Below are positions 45,031-53,075 of a stretch of DNA of 64,000 bases, piece after piece. Source of the DNA: Trichothermofontia sp037445115. Its GTDB lineage: Bacteria > Cyanobacteriota > Cyanobacteriia > B231. Positions within the stretch are counted from its first letter, which is position 1. Every line of letters starts with the position of its first letter. A program made the translations under genes and the position numbers. The stretch covers positions 15,980 through 79,979 of the forward strand of contig JBBILC010000004.1 in NCBI GenBank assembly GCA_037445115.1, read 5' to 3'. A model generated the notes under the pieces. It did not search any database. It worked only from the letters and a program-made list of their open reading frames with translations, and had not been told where the DNA came from.

Positions 45031-46037
45031 TGCCCCTGATTCGTGTCCCACCAGACTGGTACTTACCAGAGCAGGCCGTCACCCCAGAGGCGGCCTACGT
45101 TAACCGACGCCAGATCCTCCGGGCGATCGTGGGCACGGGTTTGGGGGTGATGGGTCTACCGGTGATCGCGGGGTGTCAGCGCGGTGCTTTGTCCCAACTG
45201 GTGGACAATCCTGAATTAGCGACAACCCTAACGACCCCCAGCCTGGAGCCGTATACAGTTAATCCTCAGTTTGCTTCGGTCGATCGTCCTGTGACCGATC
45301 GGGAACTCGCAGGGCAATACAACAACTACTACGAATTCGGCAGTGGCAAGTCCGTGTGGCAGGCGGCGCAAAAGCTGCCCACCGATCCCTGGTCAGTCGA
45401 GGTGGCGGGATTGGTGAAATATCCGCGTACCTATACCCTGGAAGCGTTGCTGCACGATTTCCCCCTCGAAGAACGGGTCTACCGGTTTCGGTGTGTGGAG
45501 GCGTGGTCGATGGTATTGCCCTGGTTAGGGTTCCCGATGCGTGCCCTCTTAGCCCAGGTGGAACCCACACCCGCCGCTAAGTTTGTGCGCTTTACTTCGT
45601 TCTATGATCCCCAGGTCGTGGTGGGTCTGTTTTCGTCGTTCTACCCCTGGCCCTATACGGAGGGGTTACGCATTGAGGAAATGGCGAATGAGTTAGCCTT
45701 TTTTGCGGTTGGGTTGTACGGTAAGCTGTTACCCAAACAGCACGGTGCACCCATTCGGATGGTGCTGCCCTGGAAGTATGGCTTTAAGGGGGCCAAGGCG
45801 ATCGTCAAGATTGAGTTTGTCGAGACGGAGCCAAAAACATTTTGGCATACGGTACAACCGCATGAATACGGCTTCTTAGCCAATGTGGAACCGGATGTTC
45901 CCCATCCCCGCTGGTCCCAGAAAACCGAGCGATTTATTTCAACCGGGCCGGGTCTGAGTTGGGAAGAGCGCCCGACGTTGTTGTATAACGGCTATGCCGA
46001 CTGGGTGAGTAGCTTGTACGCTGAGACGGGTGGGTAG
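45030..46037 (+). CDS. msrP: Protein-methionine-sulfoxide reductase catalytic subunit MsrP (YedY-like)
   Basis: A 335-residue molybdopterin oxidoreductase. It has a twin-arginine signal (NRRQILRAIVGTGLG) and a lipobox-like AGC after it. The molybdenum-ligating cysteine lies in YRFRCVEAWSMVLPWLGF near residue 155. The fold motifs SFYDPQ and LPWKYGFKGAKAIVKIEF are conserved. In E. coli MsrP repairs oxidised methionine in periplasmic proteins together with the haem membrane protein MsrQ. No msrQ is adjacent here. The start overlaps the TPR gene stop by one base, which hints that the TPR protein may assist folding or delivery. Confidence 0.93.
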   Translation: MPLIRVPPDWYLPEQAVTPEAAYVNRRQILRAIVGTGLGVMGLPVIAGCQRGALSQLVDNPELATTLTTPSLEPYTVNPQFASVDRPVTDRELAGQYNNYYEFGSGKSVWQAAQKLPTDPWSVEVAGLVKYPRTYTLEALLHDFPLEERVYRFRCVEAWSMVLPWLGFPMRALLAQVEPTPAAKFVRFTSFYDPQVVVGLFSSFYPWPYTEGLRIEEMANELAFFAVGLYGKLLPKQHGAPIRMVLPWKYGFKGAKAIVKIEFVETEPKTFWHTVQPHEYGFLANVEPDVPHPRWSQKTERFISTGPGLSWEERPTLLYNGYADWVSSLYAETGG

Positions 46038-46191
46038 CAGATTACCCAGAGAGCAGAGTAGGATAAGTCCAAATTCCCAGTGTCCTCAGATGGCCCCTCG
46101 CTAACTCCCAGGGGTTTTGATCGACCCCACTTCGCCACCCCTACCTCGTTAACCTGGCCTTCCTAATCCGGTTTTTTGCCCAAAACGACCT

Positions 46192-48432
46192 ATGACGCGC
46201 GATTCGCAACGCGATCCCTACGGGCATCGGCCCGCTCCTGACTCACCACCTGATCCCCCGGTACCCCGTTCTGGTGTGCGTCCGGCTAGTGGCCAAATGC
46301 CGCCGGATGTCCGGTTGCCCAATCGCGTCAATGATCCTTTGCGCGGGACTCCCCACCCCCCCAGCCCCCAGCCCGAAGGGGGACCTCCCGGCGTGGCAGC
46401 CCCCAACTATCCCCCATTCTCCCCTGCGGCGATCGAGCCTGATCCGTGGCAAACACCCACACCACCCGCTCCTATACCGATGCCGGAAGCCCCCCGTCTT
46501 CGTGGCTGGCAATGGCTCGTAACCCAAGTATCGAGTGGTCGCTGGCGACCGGGATGGCGTTTTTGGATTACGGCGTCACTGGTCTCCACTGGCGGGCTGA
46601 CGATTTTAGCCCTGGCGATGCTGCTGAAGTTGCCAGCAGTGCCTAACTGCCCCCGCATTTTCTGGCCCACGGCGTCCGCCTCCCTGCGGCTCTATTGCGC
46701 CCAACTGGCAGCGAGTAAGCAGACAGCCAAGGATTTACTGGAGGCGATCGAACTGGTCAACAGCCTGCCCAAGGATCATCCCCTGCGCACGGAAATTAAC
46801 CAGAATATTCGCCAGTGGTCCCTGGATTTGTTACAGGTGGCTGAAGACACGTTCCAGATGGGGAATTTGTCCGAGGCGATCACGATCGCCGAACAGGTCC
46901 CGGCTGAAGTGCCCGATCCCCAGGACGAAACCCAGACCTTGGGGGATGTGGCCCAACATCAGATTGAACGGTGGCGACAAATTTGGTCCGATGCGGAAAC
47001 GATTTATGCCGAGGCTGAAGCAGAACTACGGCAAGAAAACTGGCGAGCAGCCTTTCGCGTAGCGACGGGGTTGCTGTCGGTGGGCAATACCTACTGGGAG
47101 ACAGTGAAATATGACGAACTGAACCAGACAATTCAGGCCGCCCGTGAGGATGGGGAAAAGCTAGCGGCGGCCCGCGCCCTGGCGGAGGCAGGGGGACTGG
47201 ATAATCTGCTCAAGGCGATCAAACTGGTGCAGGAGTTGCCCGCCAGTAGCTTCTATTACCAGGAAGCCCAGGTGGAATTAAAGAATTTTGGGAACCAGAT
47301 GCTCGATCTGGCCCAGTCCTATCTTGATCGGAAGGATTTAGATCAAGCCTTGAATATTGCGCGTCAAGTGCCAGCAGTGGCCCAATTGGAGAAGGAAAAG
47401 CAGGACTTTATCACCCTTGCCCAAGCCCATGCGGATGCTTGGTTGGGGAATACAACGGGCCTGGAGCGGGCGATCGCTCAGGTACAAAAGCTCCGCACCG
47501 ATCGGCCCTACTATGGCAAAGCCCAGGCCCTAATCAGCCGTTGGCAACGGGAGATTCAGGATGTCATCCGCCTGGAACGGGCTGAACGTTATGCCCAATC
47601 GGGCTTAGTCCCAGATCTCAATGCCGCGATCGCTGAACTCCAGGAAATTCCCAGTGATCATCCCCGTTGGGATCAGGCCCAGAGCCAGATTCAAAAGTGG
47701 ACGCAGCAAGTGCAAACGATTCAAGATCAACCCTACCTCGATCGGGCGGAGCAACTGGCGCGCTCGGGGCAGGTAGCCGATTTACAGATAGCGATTGCTG
47801 AGGCCAGTAAGATCCAACCAGGACGCAGCCTCTACAACCAGGCCCAGGATCGCATTTGGGAGTGGACAACGGCCATTCAGCGGATCGAAGATGAACCCAT
47901 CCTGGCCCAGGCCCGTGCTTTGGCCAACCAGGGGGATTTGCCCAGTGCCATCAGCATTGCCCAGCAGATCCGATCCCAACGCAGCCTGTACGATGAGGCC
48001 CAGTCCGAGATCCGAGATTGGCAAGCCACGGTGGATGGCCGCCAGAACCTGCAAAGTGCTTACCAACAAGCCAGTGTGCCCACACCTGCTTCCCTCGCGT
48101 CGGCCATCCGGACCGCCGATCGCGTTACCGAGCGGAGTGGCTTGCGGACGGATGCCGATCAGGCGATTCAACAGTGGAGCTATCAAATGCTAGCCATCGC
48201 CGAGAACCGATCGGGGTATGACTTGGCAGGTGCCATTGCGATCGCCCGCCAGATCCCCACCCATACACCCGCCTACGGGGAAGCGCAAGCCCGCATTGAA
48301 CATTGGCAAAGTCTATTGAACCCGCCCCCCATCCCGGCATTGCCTCCCGGCTCCCCCCCGGCTCCGATCTCGCCCCCCGCCCCGCCCTCTGGGGTGATGG
48401 TTCCCACCCGCACTGATCCGATCGGGCGTTAA
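46192..48432 (+). CDS. Membrane-anchored alpha-helical repeat protein
   Basis: A 746-residue protein conserved in style with large cyanobacterial hypothetical proteins. The first 115 residues are proline-rich. A single membrane helix (FWITASLVSTGGLTILALAM, about 123-142) follows. The rest (about 165-715) is a series of helical repeats of roughly 60 residues, each ending like AIAIARQIPTHTPAYGEAQ then A-R-I-E-H-W. A P-rich tail closes the protein. The repeats resemble TPR or SEL1-type scaffolds facing one side of the membrane. There are no catalytic motifs; it probably serves as a scaffold. It begins 154 bp after msrP. Confidence 0.7.
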   Translation: MTRDSQRDPYGHRPAPDSPPDPPVPRSGVRPASGQMPPDVRLPNRVNDPLRGTPHPPSPQPEGGPPGVAAPNYPPFSPAAIEPDPWQTPTPPAPIPMPEAPRLRGWQWLVTQVSSGRWRPGWRFWITASLVSTGGLTILALAMLLKLPAVPNCPRIFWPTASASLRLYCAQLAASKQTAKDLLEAIELVNSLPKDHPLRTEINQNIRQWSLDLLQVAEDTFQMGNLSEAITIAEQVPAEVPDPQDETQTLGDVAQHQIERWRQIWSDAETIYAEAEAELRQENWRAAFRVATGLLSVGNTYWETVKYDELNQTIQAAREDGEKLAAARALAEAGGLDNLLKAIKLVQELPASSFYYQEAQVELKNFGNQMLDLAQSYLDRKDLDQALNIARQVPAVAQLEKEKQDFITLAQAHADAWLGNTTGLERAIAQVQKLRTDRPYYGKAQALISRWQREIQDVIRLERAERYAQSGLVPDLNAAIAELQEIPSDHPRWDQAQSQIQKWTQQVQTIQDQPYLDRAEQLARSGQVADLQIAIAEASKIQPGRSLYNQAQDRIWEWTTAIQRIEDEPILAQARALANQGDLPSAISIAQQIRSQRSLYDEAQSEIRDWQATVDGRQNLQSAYQQASVPTPASLASAIRTADRVTERSGLRTDADQAIQQWSYQMLAIAENRSGYDLAGAIAIARQIPTHTPAYGEAQARIEHWQSLLNPPPIPALPPGSPPAPISPPAPPSGVMVPTRTDPIGR

Positions 48433-48446
48433 AACAAGCGGGGATT

Positions 48447-48470
48447 GCGGTTAAAACCGCGACTACGAAC
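48447..48470. repeat. Dispersed palindromic repeat, copy 1
   Basis: GCGGTTAAAACCGC followed by GACTACGAAC, 24 bp identical to 62073-62096, with GGGGATY before both. It contains a 14-bp perfect palindrome. It stands right after the repeat-protein gene. Confidence 0.85.
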
Positions 48471-48596
48471 AATCCTGATCTACCCTCGCGCACAATTCAC
48501 TCAGGTTGTCGTGACGCCTTTAGTCGCAAGGACCTAGCCGGGTAAGAGTCCATTTCCATCTCGCCTTGCCTACCCGCAAAGGTAAAGATTTGTATC

Positions 48597-48602
48597 TATA
48601 CT
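48597..48602 (+). promoter_or_regulatory. Candidate -10 box of the HLIP gene
   Basis: TATACT lies 39 bases upstream of the high-light-inducible gene start and no convincing -35 hexamer accompanies it. The ribosome-binding site is GAGAGGA just upstream of the ATG. Confidence 0.35.
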
Positions 48603-48641
48603 AAGAGGACATCCGCCTATTCCCCAGATTGAGAGGACACC

Positions 48642-48812
48642 ATGAGCGAACCTAAACCGACCGTTACCCCGAAGCTGCCCACCCCCAAGTTTGGCTTTAA
48701 CGACTACGCAGAACGGATGAATGGACGGGCCGCCATGCTGGGTTTCGTCCTGGCTGTGGCGATCGAGTACTTGACCGGCCAGGGCGTCCTGAATTGGCTA
48801 GGACTCATCTAA
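48642..48812 (+). CDS. hli: High-light-inducible protein (HLIP/SCP)
   Basis: A short gene of 56 codons. The product is MSEPKPTVTPKLPTPKFGFN in its first 20 residues, then DYAERMNGRAAMLGFVLAV and IEYLTGQGVLNWLG. The single membrane helix carries the chlorophyll-binding E-x-x-N-x-R-x-A-M motif of the light-harvesting-like superfamily. HLIPs form dimers that bind chlorophyll and carotenoid and protect nascent photosystem II during assembly and stress. The start ATG is preceded by GAGAGGACACC. It is monocistronic and probably stress-induced. Confidence 0.95.
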   Translation: MSEPKPTVTPKLPTPKFGFNDYAERMNGRAAMLGFVLAVAIEYLTGQGVLNWLGLI

Positions 48813-48959
48813 CCGCAAGCAACGATCCCCCTTTTTCGCCTTGCATCTGTGCCAATTGCGTATATATTGCGTATATTCTGTAGGGGGCATCGCCCTAGGA
48901 CACCCAAACCTCAGGGAGATTCCTTAGAATTAAGGCAGGGAGACGGAAGACGTTATTGC

Positions 48960-49253
48960 ATGATTACGGCATTGCCTCGCATTCTTAAATCGGCCTATCG
49001 GCGGGAGCCGTTCTTTAGCATTTTGCTGACGATCGGGGCGGTGGATGCGGCCCTGGGGGGATTGGAAGGACGCGGTTCGTTGCTAATGTTCGGAATGGGC
49101 ACGATCGCAGTTGCGGTTGTCCTACGCTGGTGGCTTGTCACCCGGACACGCGCACTGCCCCCAGACCCCGCTCCCCAACGCCTACTCCCGCCCCATCCCT
49201 CCCAACCCCAATTACCCATGCTGAGTATGCGCAAACAGCGCCGACACCGCTAA
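48960..49253 (+). CDS. Small conserved membrane protein
   Basis: A 97-residue protein with two hydrophobic segments (FSILLTIGAVDAALGGL and SLLMFGMGTIAVAVVLRWW) and a proline-rich, basic tail (PPHPSQPQLP then RKQRRHR). The start MITALPRILKSAYRREPF at ATG 48960 looks like small cyanobacterial hypothetical proteins. No catalytic features are present. It follows the HLIP gene by about 150 bp on the same strand. Confidence 0.65.
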   Translation: MITALPRILKSAYRREPFFSILLTIGAVDAALGGLEGRGSLLMFGMGTIAVAVVLRWWLVTRTRALPPDPAPQRLLPPHPSQPQLPMLSMRKQRRHR

Positions 49254-49671
49254 ACACTTCTCACATCGGGTGCATTCCACATTTCTCGCCTGCGTCCTTG
49301 TCTCCTGCCATCACCGCTGTGTCCTCTGCGCCTCTGTGGTGGACAGGAACGAAGACACAGAGAACCCAAAGGGAATTGGGTATTAGGATGGGAGGCAATG
49401 GCTGTTTGCTAACGGGTGACGTAACCTGACTACGGCTATTCGGTATCGGGAAAAAGACCAATTTTGCCCTGAAAACCAAAGTAATCTCCTCAGTTGGGGC
49501 AGGGAAATTGCCCTCATTCCAATTAATTCCGGTACCCTACCTTCCTAAATTCCCAACTATTTAGATGGTGTCACCTAGACGCAAAACATGGTATAAAGTT
49601 CCGGCTCGATAAACTTTTATTTTGACTGGAAAAATATCCGGACAAATTTGTGAAAAGGGCGTCTAACGATC
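49254..49671. other. Intergenic region with an imperfect inverted repeat
   Basis: About 420 bp without a gene. At 49315-49365, CTGTGTCCTCTGCGCCTCTG and CGAAGACACAGAGAACCC form part of an imperfect inverted repeat resembling the CACAGAG/GTGTCCTCTGCG-type repeats dispersed in cyanobacterial genomes. The right half is AT-rich and should hold the promoter of the next gene. Confidence 0.45.
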
Positions 49672-49704
49672 GTGTCATTTGTAAACCGCACGATCGAGGG
49701 TGTC

Positions 49705-49980
49705 ATGCTACGACTAACGACTTCCCCTTTACCCAGACTGCTCCCACGGTCCTCTCCAAGTCAGTGGCGAACCCTGGCGGCCTTGTGTGGCTTGGTGATG
49801 GCGTTGGCTCCTAACCCCAGCTTGGCCCAGAAGCCAGTGGTCGTTGATGTTGTGCCCGCGCGATCGACGCCGAGTCAACCCCTCACCCCCCCGTCGCGCC
49901 CCCTCCCAGTCGGTCTAACCCCCGTCGATCGCGTCCCAGCCGGTCTAATTCAAATCGGCCTAGCCCCAGTCGCCCCGTGA
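49705..49980 (+). CDS. Signal-peptide segment of the GHL10 hydrolase (separate frame)
   Basis: A 91-residue frame starting MLRLTTSPLPRLLPRSSPSQ, with a hydrophobic core (LAALCGLVMALAP) and a likely cleavage site after SLA. It then enters a P-rich stretch and stops at TGA 49978-49980, overlapping the next frame's start as GTGA. Alone it makes little sense; it is the export signal and linker of the hydrolase encoded downstream in another frame. Both frames are open from 49848 to 49978, and this interval contains a C7 run (49886-49892). Confidence 0.6.
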   Translation: MLRLTTSPLPRLLPRSSPSQWRTLAALCGLVMALAPNPSLAQKPVVVDVVPARSTPSQPLTPPSRPLPVGLTPVDRVPAGLIQIGLAPVAP

Positions 49981-51470
49981 TCGTAGACACCCTTCCCACG
50001 GGGTCGAAATTGCCCCGGCCCAGTGTCAATCCCCCCACCCCCAGCCCGCCCAGCCTACCGCCCAGCCGTCCATCCCAACCCGGAATTTCCCTTCCCCAGG
50101 GCGCGATCGGGCATCAACGGGAATTTCGCGGAATCTGGGTAGCCTCTGTGAGTAATATTGACTGGCCTTCGCGCAAGGGGCTGAGTGCGGCCCAACAGCA
50201 GGCCGAACTGATCCAGATTTTGGATCAAATGCAAACATTAAACCTGAACGCCCTGATCCTGCAAATTCGTCCGGCGGGGGATGCGCTGTATGCCTCCCCC
50301 TACGAACCCTGGAGTAGCTGGCTGACCGGCACCCAGGGACAGGCCCCCGGCTACGATCCCCTCGCGTTTGCTATTCGGGAAAGCCGGAAGCGCAATATCG
50401 AAGTCCATGCCTGGTTTAATCCCTACCGGGCGCGGGTTAGCCCCAATGAGCAACTGGCGGCTAACCACGTTTCTAATCGTTACCCCCAATATACCTATCG
50501 CTATGGCAACCAGCTTTGGATGGACCCTGGGGCCAAGGAAGTCCAGGACTGGACCTACACCGTCATCCTCGATGTGGTCAGCCGCTACGATATCGATGGC
50601 ATTCACCTGGATGACTATTTCTATCCCTATCCCCAGAGTGGGGTCACCTTCCCCGATAGCAAAACCTACGCGGCCTACCGTCAGGCGGGTGGCACCCTAT
50701 CCCTGGCGGATTGGCGGCGGGATAATGTGAACCAACTGGTCCAACGTCTTGCCACGGGGATTCGCGCAACTAAACCCCAGGTTAAGTTTGGCATCAGTCC
50801 CTTTGGGATCTATCGCCCTGGCCAACCGGCAGGCGTTCAAGGACTTGATCAGTACAATGCCCTCTATGCTGACCCCAAACTCTGGTTGCAGCGGGGCTGG
50901 GTAGACTACCTCGCCCCCCAACTCTACTGGCGGATTGACCCGCCCCAACAAAGCTATGCCCGTCTCCTTGACTGGTGGAGCCAACAAAATTCCCTCGGAC
51001 GCCACATTTACGCCGGTAACTACCTGAGCCAACTGGATGGCAAAACCTGGACCAAGACGGAATTTGAGCGGCAGGTGGCGCTTTCCCGACAAAAGGCAAC
51101 CCAAAATTCCTTGGGCAATATTTTCTTTAGTGCTAAGGTGCTGCGCGACAACCGTTTGGGGATTCAAGAAACCTTTAAAAACGCGCTCTACCCATCACCG
51201 GCCCTCCCCCCCACCATGCCTTGGCTCGACAATACGCCCCCCGCCCCCCCAACGGGTGTACAGGCCAAAGCGGGTCAAATTACCTGGAATCCAGGGTCTG
51301 CGGATGTGCGCGGGTGGACGCTCTATCAGCAGCAAGGCCCCACGTGGCAGTTGGTACAGATCTTGAACGCCAGTACCACGAGTATGGCCGTCCCCCCCGG
51401 CACCTATGCCCTGCAAGCCGTCGATCGTCTTGCTAATGAAAGTGCCGCGATCGTGGTTACCGTCAATTAG
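49977..51470 (+). CDS. GHL10/DUF187-type glycoside hydrolase-like protein
   Basis: A 497-residue protein (as read from GTG 49977). After a P/S-rich linker comes the catalytic TIM-barrel (about 45-395): REFRGIWVASVSNIDWPSRKG, NALILQIRPAGDALY, HAWFNPYRARV, DIDGIHLDDYFYPYP with the likely acid DD pair, and WVDYLAPQLYW. A small fibronectin-like C-terminal domain ends the protein (about 415-497). The family is secreted in bacteria and acts on peptidoglycan or glycans, substrate unproven. The frame has no signal peptide of its own; one lies just upstream in another frame. A C7 indel in the linker would join them. Confidence 0.82.
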   Translation: MIVDTLPTGSKLPRPSVNPPTPSPPSLPPSRPSQPGISLPQGAIGHQREFRGIWVASVSNIDWPSRKGLSAAQQQAELIQILDQMQTLNLNALILQIRPAGDALYASPYEPWSSWLTGTQGQAPGYDPLAFAIRESRKRNIEVHAWFNPYRARVSPNEQLAANHVSNRYPQYTYRYGNQLWMDPGAKEVQDWTYTVILDVVSRYDIDGIHLDDYFYPYPQSGVTFPDSKTYAAYRQAGGTLSLADWRRDNVNQLVQRLATGIRATKPQVKFGISPFGIYRPGQPAGVQGLDQYNALYADPKLWLQRGWVDYLAPQLYWRIDPPQQSYARLLDWWSQQNSLGRHIYAGNYLSQLDGKTWTKTEFERQVALSRQKATQNSLGNIFFSAKVLRDNRLGIQETFKNALYPSPALPPTMPWLDNTPPAPPTGVQAKAGQITWNPGSADVRGWTLYQQQGPTWQLVQILNASTTSMAVPPGTYALQAVDRLANESAAIVVTVN

Positions 51471-51764
51471 CCTGTATGTAGCCTGCATGATGCATGAGCA
51501 ACGACCAACAGACCAACTGGCCCTCACGAGTGCCATCGGTTGTAGCGAGTACTCGGTCAGCCGTTTCTAATCGGTCAACTTAGCGAACATTGCTACCACT
51601 CCCCGGCAAGGGTGGGATCAGGCACGATCGCCTCCACCTGATTAACCCTCAGGCCATACAGCCCAACGAAACAGCCTGAACTTCCATCCCTAAAGCCGCG
51701 CCACTGCTGTCAACTTTGCCCACACCACCTCCGTCTGCCCCCTAGTGCTCGGCATGAGCAATCG

Positions 51765-52856
51765 TTAAACATTAAACCGAAAGAGTAGGACATCCCCTTC
51801 TTGCACCACATAGTCCTTGCCTTCACTGCGGACGAGGCCCTGTTCCTTGGCGGCCTGCATCGAGCCAGCCTTAACCAGATCGGCATAGGCAACGGTTTCC
51901 GCCCGGATAAAACCCTTCTCAAAGTCCGAGTGGATCACCCCGGCGGCCTGGGGGGCCAACATCCCGGCGCGGATCGTCCAGGCGCGGGTTTCCTTGGGGC
52001 CAGTGGTCAAATAGGTGCGGAGGCCCAAGAGATCATAGGTCGCTCGAATGAGGGATTGCAGACCTCCTTCCGCAACCCCCAGGGCAGCCAGATAGTCAGC
52101 CTGCTCCGCTGGGGGGAGTTCCACCAATTCCGACTCAACTTGGGCAGAGATGACCACCACCTTAGCCCGCTCCTGATTGGCGATCGCCCGTACCCGTTCG
52201 ACTTGGGCGTTCCCGGTGGCCAATTCATCTTCAGCCACATTGGCCGCATAGATCAGGGGTTTAGCCGTCAACAAATCGAGGGGCTGGATCACGCTGGCCT
52301 CTTCTTCCGTGAGGGGCAGTTGCCGGACGGAGGTTCCCTCATTCAGAGTGGCACTGAGCTTATCTAAAACGGTTAACTCGAATTGGGCTTCCTTGCTGGT
52401 GCGGGCCTGTTTGCGAGTGCGCTCCATGCGCCGTTCAATTTGGGCGAGGTCCGCCAGGGCCAATTCCAGGTTGATCACTTCGATGTCCCGCACGGGATCG
52501 ATCGACCCGGACACATGGATAATGTCGTCATTCTCAAAGCAACGCACCACCTGGACGATCGCATCAACCTGGCGAATGTGGGATAGGAACTGGTTCCCCA
52601 AGCCTTCCCCCTGGCTGGCCCCCTTCACCAAGCCCGCAATATCCACGAACTCAATCCGGGTGGGGATGGTCTGTTCCGAGTGGGAGAGTGCCGCCAACAC
52701 GGCTAAGCGCTCATCGGGGACTGCCACAACGCCGACATTGGGTTCGATCGTGCAAAAGGGGAAATTGGCCGCCTGGGCCTTGGCATTGGCGACGAGGGCA
52801 TTAAAGAGAGTGGATTTCCCCACATTGGGCAGTCCAACGATTCCGGCTCTTAACAT
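51765..52856 (-). CDS. ychF: Redox-regulated ATPase YchF (Obg-like)
   Basis: A 363-residue member of the OLA1/YchF branch of the Obg family. It has the P-loop GLPNVGKSTLFNAL, G3 DIAGLVKGASQGEGLGNQFL and the altered G4-like YAANVAE, which gives ATP over GTP preference. A coiled-coil insert (about 130-170) and the C-terminal TGS domain (WTIRAGMLAPQAAGVIHSDF) are present. YchF binds ribosomes and affects stress responses. It is a single gene running leftward, convergent with the GHL10 hydrolase gene. Confidence 0.96.
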   Translation of the reverse strand: MLRAGIVGLPNVGKSTLFNALVANAKAQAANFPFCTIEPNVGVVAVPDERLAVLAALSHSEQTIPTRIEFVDIAGLVKGASQGEGLGNQFLSHIRQVDAIVQVVRCFENDDIIHVSGSIDPVRDIEVINLELALADLAQIERRMERTRKQARTSKEAQFELTVLDKLSATLNEGTSVRQLPLTEEEASVIQPLDLLTAKPLIYAANVAEDELATGNAQVERVRAIANQERAKVVVISAQVESELVELPPAEQADYLAALGVAEGGLQSLIRATYDLLGLRTYLTTGPKETRAWTIRAGMLAPQAAGVIHSDFEKGFIRAETVAYADLVKAGSMQAAKEQGLVRSEGKDYVVQEGDVLLFRFNV

Positions 52857-53075
52857 GACGCTTAACGGGTTAGTGTGAAATTCAAAGGGTGCGGTAATGG
52901 GCCAAGCTGACTGATGCTACCATGTTCGCCGCCTAGCTCACTGCCACGCCCCCTTAGCGCGTCCCTTGGCTTGGCGCAGTTTAGCCCGGACGATTCTCTG
53001 CGGTGTCGCGTACAAGTCGGCGCAAGCAGGCTAAATTAAAGGCATTCCAACTAGGGGCGTCTCGACTTAGCTGGC

